Below are positions 1 through 5,157 of a stretch of DNA of 6,851 bases, in pieces (the stretch's first letter is position 1; each line of letters begins with the position of its first letter). A program made the translations under genes and the position numbers. Under the pieces are notes generated by a model. That model did no database searches and was not told where the DNA came from. It worked only from the letters and a program-made list of their open reading frames with translations. The stretch covers positions 1-6,851 of the forward strand of contig DATESZ010000050.1 in the NCBI GenBank assembly GCA_035283845.1, written 5' to 3'. Source of the stretch: DATESZ01 sp035283845. GTDB lineage: Bacteria > Desulfobacterota > Syntrophia > Syntrophales > JACQWR01.

Positions 1-19
1 AGTCAAAAAAAGCATCAAT

Positions 20-116
20 TGTCATTTCGACCAAAGGGAGAAATCTTTTGACATCAATACCTCTTAGATTCCTCACGGAGTTTACACTGAGCGTAGCGAA
101 TGTGTTCGGAATGACA
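20..116. repeat. Short inverted-repeat (MITE/REP-like) intergenic element
   Basis: The ends form an inverted repeat: TGTCATTTCGA at 20-30 matches the reverse complement of TCGGAATGACA at 106-116 with one mismatch. The interior carries the wording 'accaaagggagaaatctt' and 'gagcgtagcgaatgtg', which I recognise as typical of short palindromic repeats dispersed between genes in many environmental bacterial genomes. There is no coding potential and no clear target-site duplication. It is probably a non-autonomous repeat next to the toxin-antitoxin operon. The family name and copy number cannot be judged from one copy. Confidence 0.6.
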
Positions 117-168
117 AACTGAGGACTTTTGCAATTACCTCTGAAGAAAAACTTTTCCTTTGTCATAA

Positions 169-211
169 ATCATGATACTTTATTTAGCATGAAATATAAT
201 ATCAGAAAGGA
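169..211 (+). promoter_or_regulatory. Putative promoter/operator of the toxin-antitoxin operon
   Basis: A perfect TATAAT lies at 195-200 in AT-rich DNA, followed by an AAAGGA ribosome-binding site at 206-211, 11 nt before the antitoxin ATG. No good -35 hexamer sits at the usual distance. A perfect 8-bp palindrome, ATCATGAT, at 169-176 could be part of an operator, since Phd/YefM antitoxins normally repress their own promoter by binding short palindromes. The closeness of TATAAT to the start codon would leave a very short leader, so the real -10 may be elsewhere. Confidence 0.3.
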
Positions 212-222
212 TGTGATTAATA

Positions 223-507
223 ATGTCTCTCAGTATTTCCGAAGATATAAAATCGGTCTCGGACCTCAAAAAGAAGACCAACGAAATCTTCCGTCAAATG
301 CATCATACCGGCCGTCCCATAATCGTTACTGTTAACGGCAAACCTGATGCTGTTTTGCTGGACGTCGAGGTCTTTGAGAAAAAGTTAAAATCTTTGAATC
401 TTGGCATGTTGCTGGCTGTGGCAGAAGCTGACGTTAAGGATGGCAGCGTTAGAAAAGCACGGGATTTCATGAAGGAGTTCAAAGAGAGTGCCAAAATACC
501 GGGTTGA
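223..507 (+). CDS. Phd/YefM-family antitoxin
   Basis: This 94-residue protein has the Phd/YefM fold signature. The N-terminal DNA-binding and dimerisation half (about residues 3-50) contains the run GRPIIVTVNGKPDAVLL (30-46), the usual 'G-(R/K)-P-(V/I)-x-(V/I)-T-x-x-G-(K/R)-P' core. The C-terminal half (about 50-94) is helical and charged, as expected for the toxin-neutralising tail. The ATG is fixed by an in-frame TGA three codons upstream and by AAAGGA at 206-211. The stop overlaps the toxin start by 20 bp, a typical antitoxin-first arrangement that implies translational coupling. By family knowledge it would bind and neutralise the downstream ParE/RelE toxin and repress its own operon. The family call is solid; specificity for this toxin is inferred from adjacency. 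Confidence 0.88.
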   Translation: MSLSISEDIKSVSDLKKKTNEIFRQMHHTGRPIIVTVNGKPDAVLLDVEVFEKKLKSLNLGMLLAVAEADVKDGSVRKARDFMKEFKESAKIPG

Positions 508-799
508 GATTACTAACGTTGCCGAATTGGATATACTCCAAATTTTCCAGTATGTTGCATCTGACAACCAGACGGCGGCAATGAAATTAGTCAGCGAGAT
601 AGAACGGCAAATTGACTCGTTAGAGAAATTTCCTCTCCGGTGCCCCGTCATCCCCGAATCTCGTGAACTGGGAAGAGAATATCGGCATATCATCTATGGA
701 CATTACCGCACCATATTTAGAATTGATGGATCCAGAGTGATTATCATGCGGATTATTCATGGTGCGCGGTTGTTGAGCTTAGAAATATTTGAGAAGTAG
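488..799 (+). CDS. ParE/RelE-superfamily toxin
   Basis: This 103-residue protein starts at GTG (488), with AAGGAG at 472-477 inside the antitoxin gene as ribosome-binding site. An N-terminal helical hairpin (about 10-46, with AELDILQIFQYVA at 12-24) is followed by the strand-rich half: REYRHIIYGHYRTIFRI (63-79), then VIIMRIIHGAR (84-94). This is the usual ParE/RelE pattern of arginine-rich strands ending in 'I-x-H-x-x-R'. The length is normal for the family. ParE members poison DNA gyrase and RelE members cut mRNA on the ribosome; the sequence looks closer to ParE, but the target cannot be fixed by eye. Nothing appears truncated. It is paired with the overlapping antitoxin at 223-507 and probably stabilises this stretch of accessory DNA. 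Confidence 0.88.
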   Translation: MPKYRVEITNVAELDILQIFQYVASDNQTAAMKLVSEIERQIDSLEKFPLRCPVIPESRELGREYRHIIYGHYRTIFRIDGSRVIIMRIIHGARLLSLEIFEK

Positions 800-911
800 C
801 ACGTATGGCATGAAGTCACCAAGGTGGCCCATTATTGGATGGAAGTGAACACCATGACGAGGCCGATAATAGTGCGAGAGGGCCACCGCCCTATGGCAAG
901 AGGGATCAACG

Positions 912-1028
912 ATGAAGAAATCGCCTCAAAAGGATTCAGCCGAGCTTATCCCCGATACCTTGGCCCTTGAAAGGGAAATCGATAGGGGGTTCGAGAAGTT
1001 GATCGAGGAAGTGGAGGCCACGAAATGA
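912..1028 (+). CDS. Small uncharacterised protein (38 aa) coupled to the YhcG nuclease
   Basis: This small ORF encodes 38 residues. It begins MKKSPQKDSAEL and ends in an acidic amphipathic-looking helix (about residues 16-36, with EREID and KLIEEVEA). An AGAGGG sequence at 899-904 lies 7 nt before the ATG, and no alternative start exists between the ATG and an upstream in-frame TAG. Its stop codon TGA overlaps the ATG of the following nuclease gene (ATGA, 1025-1028), the normal signature of translational coupling. I do not recognise a family. It could be a small partner or antidote of the nuclease, a leader peptide that sets nuclease translation, or the tail of a lost gene. A competing ORF in another frame (839-970) overlaps it but lacks the coupling. 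Confidence 0.5.
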   Translation: MKKSPQKDSAELIPDTLALEREIDRGFEKLIEEVEATK

Positions 1029-2227
1029 CTCGGAAGCCCAGTCGACCATCCATCCTCAAAGGATACGCCGACTTTCTTGATGATTTGAAGGACCGTATCC
1101 GCCAAGCGCAAGTCAAAGCAACGTTGTCGGTTAATTGCGAACTTATCTTGCTTTACTGGGAGATAGGGCAGAGATTGGATACAGTGCAAAAGCAGTATGG
1201 ATGGGGGACCGCGGTCATTCCCCGCTTAGCCCGAGATCTCCGAAACGAGCTGCCTGAAGTAAAGGGATTTTCTGAACGCAACATTGGAAGAATGCTTGCT
1301 TTTTTCCGGGAGTATCCAAAGCTGGAATCGTTTTTGCCACAGGCTGTGGCAAAAACCAATGGATGCCGGTCTTTGCCACAACCTGTGGCAAAAATCAATC
1401 GAGGGCCGGATAATACAGTCCCGTTGGAAATATTTCTGCCTTATTTACCGTGGGGCCATAATATCTTGCTACTGGAAAAAGTAAAAGATCACTCCGTGCG
1501 CCTGTGGTATGCGAAAAAGACACTTGAAAACGGCTGGAGCCGAAATGTTCTCCATATGATGATTGATAGCCATGCTCATGAGCGTCAAGGAAAAGCAATC
1601 ACAAACTTTGATGCAAAGTTGCCACCCGTTCAGTCAGATCTCGCCAAGCAAACCTTGAAAGACCCTTATCTCTTCGACTTCCTGACCCTCGAACAACCTT
1701 TCCACGAGCGTGAATTGGAAACCGGCCTCATTCAGCACCTCGAAAAATTCCTTTTGGAACTTGGTTCAGGATTTGCCTTCGTCGGCAGGCAGGTCCATCT
1801 GGAAGTCGGCAATGAGGACTTTTACATCGACCTGCTTTTCTACCACCTCAGACTGCGCTGTTTTGTGGTCATCGAACTGAAAATCGGGCCATTCAAGGCG
1901 GACTATGCCGGCAAGCTGAACTTTTATCTGAATGTGGTAGATGACCGCTTAAAGCACTCATCGGACCAACCCAGTATCGGATTGATTCTGTGCCAGGAAA
2001 AGAACAGGATTCTTGCTGAATACGCCTTACGTGGAATGACCAAGGCCATTGGTGTATCAGAATACCAGCTTACTCGAGCCCTGCCCAAGGAATTCAGGTC
2101 CAGTCTTCCTTCAATTAAGGAAATTGAGGCGGAGTTGTCGGAAGTAAAAACGAAGCCACGAGTCATGCGAAAAACACAAAAAGTCTGCGGCAGGAAAGGT
2201 GCCACAAAGGGGCCGAAGGGGTCATAA
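1025..2227 (+). CDS. PD-(D/E)XK nuclease, YhcG/DUF1016 family
   Basis: This 400-residue protein has the two-part architecture of YhcG. The N-terminal DUF1016_N helical region (about 10-100) includes LLYWEIGQRL and the LxxxFPEVKGFSxRNxxRM-like stretch GFSERNIGRML. The linker ends in LPWGHN. The C-terminal nuclease domain (about 205-370) has the acidic residue in YIDLLFYH (D269) and the E-x-K pair in VIELKIG (E284, K286), which together make a complete PD-(D/E)XK site. A GGAGG at 1013-1017 precedes the ATG. Residues 104-129 hold a 13-residue unit repeated twice (LPQAVAK.. then LPQPVAK..), encoded by two palindromic DNA units; most relatives have one such stretch. The basic tail (about 380-400) is low complexity. 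YhcG proteins are often found beside restriction-modification genes, which suits a DNA-processing or defence role, but the substrate is unknown. Confidence 0.9.
   Translation: MTRKPSRPSILKGYADFLDDLKDRIRQAQVKATLSVNCELILLYWEIGQRLDTVQKQYGWGTAVIPRLARDLRNELPEVKGFSERNIGRMLAFFREYPKLESFLPQAVAKTNGCRSLPQPVAKINRGPDNTVPLEIFLPYLPWGHNILLLEKVKDHSVRLWYAKKTLENGWSRNVLHMMIDSHAHERQGKAITNFDAKLPPVQSDLAKQTLKDPYLFDFLTLEQPFHERELETGLIQHLEKFLLELGSGFAFVGRQVHLEVGNEDFYIDLLFYHLRLRCFVVIELKIGPFKADYAGKLNFYLNVVDDRLKHSSDQPSIGLILCQEKNRILAEYALRGMTKAIGVSEYQLTRALPKEFRSSLPSIKEIEAELSEVKTKPRVMRKTQKVCGRKGATKGPKGS
1331..1394. repeat. Tandem palindromic repeat inside the YhcG gene
   Basis: Two hairpin units lie 39 bp apart. Unit 1 is an 11-bp perfect stem with arms at 1331-1341 and 1345-1355 and loop GGC. 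Unit 2 has arms TTTGCCACA (1372-1380) and TGTGGCAAA (1384-1392) with loop ACC. The 39-bp period equals 13 codons, so duplication kept the frame and gives the repeated LPQ(A/P)VAK peptide. Both the palindromes and the repeat are directly visible. Whether they arose by local duplication or by insertion of a mobile palindrome is inference. Confidence 0.85.
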
Positions 2228-2277
2228 GATAGAGCCTCTCACTGCAAGGACGACAGTAAGCAAGGAGAACACGAGTA

Positions 2278-3069
2278 ATGGCATGGGATGACGATCTTTT
2301 ATCGGAGCAAAGAGAAGCTGCAGCACATTCCGGCAATCACGCTAGACTCTTAGCCGGACCGGGAACAGGTAAAACACTCACTCTTACACGGCACATATGT
2401 TTTCTTGTTGCTGAAAGGAATGCGTCTCCTCAAAGCAATTTGGCTGTTACATTTACACGCGCCGCCGCGCGGGAGCTTAGGCAACGCGTGGAAAATGAAG
2501 TCAGTGAAGGACAGTGCCCTCGTATTTCAACTCTGCACTCCTTTGCACTGAGGCAGCTCCTGAGAAACGCGCCTCGCATCTCTGATTTGCCACAACCATT
2601 ACGCATTGCAGACGACTGGGAAGAACGCAACATAATTCTTGAAGATATAAAGGCATTGCTCAATTTAGGGCGCATCAGCGAGGCCCGCGATCTTCTAAAT
2701 GAACTGTCAGCCGATTGGCAAAGCGGGTCGGCGATTGGATGGAACGTTTGCAAAGTGAAGGCGTTCGCGGGGCAGACTTGGTCTTTGCCTGTATTGGGCC
2801 TGCTCTGGAAATATTTAGTCGCTACCGGAAAGTTGAGACCGCTGATGGCCAGGTGGTCAAACTTGCCACATACCTGGAGAAGGTATGGGAAGTTGTCGGT
2901 CGGACGGCCCTTGAACAGATCCTTGGCACGGCTGAGGCAAGAGCACGCAATGGCATGGCGGGTGCCTTGGAGGAAGATGCCCGACTTACTGCCCTTTTTC
3001 TCTGGACACTCCAGAGCACAAATGGCGAAAGTAAAAATGAAAAAGGAAGAGGTAAAACTGAGGATATAG
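2278..3069 (+). pseudogene. UvrD/Rep-type helicase, N-terminal fragment ending at a fusion junction
   Basis: The open frame codes for 263 residues, but only about the first 149 (to roughly 2724) are helicase. AGPGTGKT at 26-33 is the Walker A motif, TFTRAAARELRQR (58-70) is motif Ia, and TLHSF (85-89) is the next conserved helicase motif. Walker B (motif II) and motifs III-VI are all missing, so no ATPase or helicase activity is expected. From the codon for S149 on, the frame runs out of register through DNA that encodes the methylase tail in another frame, ending at 3069 in meaningless sequence. AGGAG at 2263-2267 gives a good start. Family members are usually several hundred residues longer. 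Translation probably yields a short dead protein with a junk tail. Confidence 0.85.
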
Positions 3070-3656
3070 AAGAAGAGGAAGAAGAAATCGAAGATGAAGA
3101 GGAGAACGCCGCCGCTGGTGGGAAGGCTAAGGGCTACAACTTGATCTTCGACGTGGTACGCCGTTTTGCTCAACCCCTGGGCATTGAACTTCCCAAATGG
3201 GAAGGTCGCATCATAGAAACCAAGAAGGGGGTGGTGCGGCTGATGGCGGTTTCCGAACGTGCCAAGCAGCTTTTTGGCGAAGATGGCGCCAAAGCGGCCG
3301 CCGAATGGATAGAACGTGATCCATTCCAAGGCATGCAATTGGCGCTTTTCCCGGAAATGGAAAGGGAGCAGGTTCCCAAAATTCATGGACGCGGCCGGGG
3401 CCGTATCACAGTAACAGTAGACCCGGCAGCCATCAGTGAATCTGTTTCGCGCGAGGCGACTACGATGGACCGGGTGCATGCGGCGATGCTGCTCCAATCA
3501 GGCGGTCAAGCCAATGCGTTGCGGTCGCTCATCAATGCCGAACAGAATCGTGGTCCGGACTTCCTGCGGTTGGCCAATGCGCTTTCAGCTCTTTACCTAT
3601 CAAACAGCGAAGAGAAGCGTCTGCTTGATGCCATGCTTTTGGCGGCTCCAAGATAA
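2715..3656 (+). pseudogene. C-terminal fragment of a large DUF1156-type DNA methylase
   Basis: From about 2724 the DNA encodes, in a frame different from the helicase, a sequence I recognise as the C-terminal third of the anti-phage-associated DUF1156 methylases. Landmarks are GDWMERLQSEGVRGADLVFA, then IGPALEIFSRY, EKVWEVVGRTALEQ, GYNLIFDVVRRFAQPLGI, DRVHAAMLLQSGGQANALR and the ending EEKRLLDAMLLAAPR. The N-terminal DUF1156 domain and the catalytic DPPY-type methylase core are absent, so it cannot methylate DNA. A glutamate-rich, low-complexity linker (codons near 3060-3110) interrupts the tail, as it commonly does in relatives. About 310 codons remain free of stops and frameshifts. The first listed codon is a TTG without a convincing ribosome-binding site, so expression is doubtful. 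Confidence 0.8.
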
Positions 3657-3673
3657 AGTAAGGAGGATATGAG

Positions 3674-4327
3674 ATGTACATGATGTTTGTTGATGAGTCC
3701 GGAGATCAAGGATATCCACCAAGTGGCAAATGGGCTGGATGGGGAGGCAGCACACATTTTGCTCGCGTGGGATTGATTATTCATGGTTGGAAATGGAAGG
3801 CTTGGAATGAAAGACTTATGAGTTTCAAAAGAAACCGGGGCCTCACTTGGGATGTTGAAATTAAAGCATCTGATATCCGCAGAGGAAAAGGTGGATTTGT
3901 CGGGTGGGATCACACCAGACGCGAATTTTTCCTAAAGAATTTGATGGAGTTGGTTGGTGTCAAGCCAGACGTTCGATCTTTGGAATTGCTACTGGAGAGA
4001 TATAATTTTTTTCTTGATAACCAGAATGATAAATCAGGTATTGTAATACTTGACCCTACGAAAGAAGCAAATGATGATAATATCCGATATTTTCAATCCT
4101 TTCTGTTGGCCCAATCGGACAAGCTGAAGCCCCTGCATATAGTCGAGGGGACTTTCTTTGCAAAGTCACACACGTCAAATCTCATTCAAGTCGCCGATGT
4201 CTGTACAAACGTGTTTTATCGGGAAATGGTAAGGGGTGGAAAAAGCCCAGAATATAAATCCATTTATCCTAGGTTTTGGCGTTATGCGGGGCGCCTTAAA
4301 GGGTACGGGATCAAAATATGGCCATAA
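3674..4327 (+). CDS. DUF3800 domain-containing protein
   Basis: The 217-residue product begins with the DUF3800 hallmark MYMMFVDESGD (D7, E8). It has the second conserved block DVEIKASDIRRGKG (60-73) and the last block SNLIQVADVCTNVFYRE (from 168, with D175). The conserved acidic residues in these blocks are thought to form an RNase H-like nuclease centre, but I do not know of a firm biochemical role. A strong AGGAGG at 3661-3666 fixes the ATG. It sits directly behind the methylase tail and is a frequent accessory gene in defence and mobile islands. Residues around 99-101 join a 'GVKPD' segment directly to 'RSLELLLERY'; relatives normally have a strand and loop between these, so a small internal deletion is likely (inference). 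Confidence 0.82.
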   Translation: MYMMFVDESGDQGYPPSGKWAGWGGSTHFARVGLIIHGWKWKAWNERLMSFKRNRGLTWDVEIKASDIRRGKGGFVGWDHTRREFFLKNLMELVGVKPDVRSLELLLERYNFFLDNQNDKSGIVILDPTKEANDDNIRYFQSFLLAQSDKLKPLHIVEGTFFAKSHTSNLIQVADVCTNVFYREMVRGGKSPEYKSIYPRFWRYAGRLKGYGIKIWP

Positions 4328-4331
4328 AAAA

Positions 4332-4386
4332 GCGGCCAAGGAGACTCACGTCTCATCAGTCGCACACTTACGGCTGTCTTGGTCGC
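4332..4386. other. Predicted three-way-junction hairpin element (possible small structured RNA or DNA site)
   Basis: An outer stem pairs GCGGCCAAG (4332-4340) with CTTGGTCGC (4378-4386), nine pairs with one G-T. Inside it are two further hairpins: GAGAC (4341-4345) with GTCTC (4350-4354), loop TCAC; and AGTCG (4358-4362) with CGGCT (4371-4375), one G-T, loop of 8 nt. The parts fit a compact three-way junction with no overlap. There is no T-run straight after it, so it is not a clean intrinsic terminator. Function is unknown. Confidence 0.45.
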
Positions 4387-4483
4387 GATTAAAATATGTC
4401 ATAATAATTAACCCAATGCAATAGAAATTTTTGAGAGTAAATTGGTAAAAAGCTGCTGAAATAATAAAAAAGGGTGACCAGAT
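4387..4483 (+). promoter_or_regulatory. AT-rich leader of the MNT gene, possible promoter
   Basis: This tract is much richer in A and T than the flanking genes and separates the DUF3800 gene from the MNT gene, while most neighbours overlap or lie close. It may hold a promoter for the MNT/HEPN/DUF499 genes, but no pair of -35 and -10 hexamers with normal spacing stands out. AGGGTGA at 4471-4477 is a weak ribosome-binding site before the ATG at 4484. Confidence 0.25.
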
Positions 4484-4774
4484 ATGAGGGCTGAAACTTT
4501 ATTGAAGCAAAAACGCCGAGCCGTGCTGGCCTTAGCCTCCAAACATGGTGCGAAGAATGTCAGGGTCTTCGGTTCAGCGGCCAGAGGTGAATCCGATCCT
4601 GAAAGCGATATTGATTTGCTGGTGAAGATGGAAGATGGCCGAAGTCTGCTGGACGTGAGCGCCCTGGTCTTGGACCTTCAAGACCTGCTCGGGACAAAAG
4701 TGGATGTCGTTTCCGAGGATGGACTTTATTGGCTTTTACGCCGGAAGATTCTAAAGGAGGCAAGGCCGTTATGA
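4484..4774 (+). CDS. Minimal nucleotidyltransferase (MNT, MntA-like antitoxin)
   Basis: This 96-residue protein is a complete minimal nucleotidyltransferase. The signature GS-x10-D-x-D is present as G30-S31 with D42 and D44 (GSAARGESDPESDIDLLV), and the third acidic residue is D74 in TKVDVVSED. The length is standard. MntA proteins are known to neutralise HepT-type HEPN RNases by transferring AMP groups to a tyrosine near the HEPN active site. Its stop overlaps the ATG of the HEPN gene (ATGA, 4771-4774), the normal antitoxin-toxin layout. Here the HEPN partner is broken, so the enzyme may be an orphan that survives by chance or acts on another HEPN protein elsewhere. The family call is firm; the target is inference. 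Confidence 0.88.
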   Translation: MRAETLLKQKRRAVLALASKHGAKNVRVFGSAARGESDPESDIDLLVKMEDGRSLLDVSALVLDLQDLLGTKVDVVSEDGLYWLLRRKILKEARPL

Positions 4775-5155
4775 AAAAAGACCCGCGTGTGTACCTTGCT
4801 CAGATCCTCGAGCGCATTAACCGTATCCGTGAATACACGATTGCCGGGAAAGAAGCTTTTTTTGCCGACGGACGAACCTAGGACGCAGTCATCAGAAATT
4901 TTGAAGTTATCGGTGAAGCGACCAAACGGATTCCCGACCGAATATAAGAAAAAGTATCCGACAGTTCCCTGGCGATCATTGGCAGGATTTCGCGATGTTC
5001 TGATCCATCAGTACGAAGGTGTGAGTCTGGCCGAGATATGGCAAATTGTCGAAAAAGATCTGGAACCCTTGAGGCAGGCTATCACAGCGATTCTCCCGCC
5101 GTTGGAGGAATTGGAAAGGCAGCTTGCCGGTGACGATATGCCGGACGGAGAATGA
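4771..5155 (+). pseudogene. HEPN-domain toxin (HepT/DUF86-like), inactivated
   Basis: Translation from the ATG at 4771 reads MKKDPRVYLAQILERINRI and EYTIAGKEAFFADGRT, then hits TAG at 4879-4881 where relatives have glutamine (CAG). It then continues DAVIRNFEVIGEATKRIPD in the same frame. After 4938 the family sequence continues one base later (EYKKKYPTVPWRSLAGFRDVLIHQYEGV), which implies an inserted C near 4939. The HEPN RNase motif R-x4-H is still visible in RDVLIH. Thus one nonsense change and one frameshift break an otherwise recognisable gene of ordinary length (about 125 codons). A longer open frame from 4787 gives a wrong N-terminus and is not the real product. A sequencing error could mimic the frameshift, less easily both lesions. 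Confidence 0.85.
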
Positions 5156-5157
5156 TT

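Noticed and set aside
129..335. 68-codon ORF upstream of and overlapping the antitoxin
   Set aside because: It starts at TTG with no ribosome-binding site and runs into the antitoxin gene in another frame, with no family resemblance.
839..970. 43-codon ORF starting MEVNTMTRPI, in the same frame as the ParE toxin after its TAG
   Set aside because: It has no clear ribosome-binding site, overlaps the better-supported 912-1028 ORF, and matches no family I know. The frame is open for 56 codons after the toxin stop, which is not long enough to be strong evidence.
1331..1410. CRISPR array
   Set aside because: There are only two units, each palindromic and in coding frame, with no unique spacers of regular length.
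2715..2740. Programmed ribosomal frameshift joining the helicase and methylase frames
   Set aside because: There is no slippery heptamer or following hairpin at the junction, and the two parts come from different protein families that each lack essential domains. A deletion fusion fits better.
2430..3497. Long reverse-strand ORF of 355 codons
   Set aside because: It lies opposite the recognisable helicase and methylase sequence, has no recognisable domain and contains an unlikely phenylalanine-rich run antisense to the acidic linker. It is a coding shadow.
4332..4386. Intrinsic terminator or integron attC site
   Set aside because: There is no T-run directly after the stem, and the ends lack the GTTRRRY / RYYYAAC core expected for attC.
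4879..4881. TAG read through as an amino acid (stop-codon recoding) in the HEPN gene
   Set aside because: A second lesion, the frameshift near 4939, is also needed to restore the protein, and the ParE toxin appears to use TAG as a normal stop. A pseudogene is simpler.
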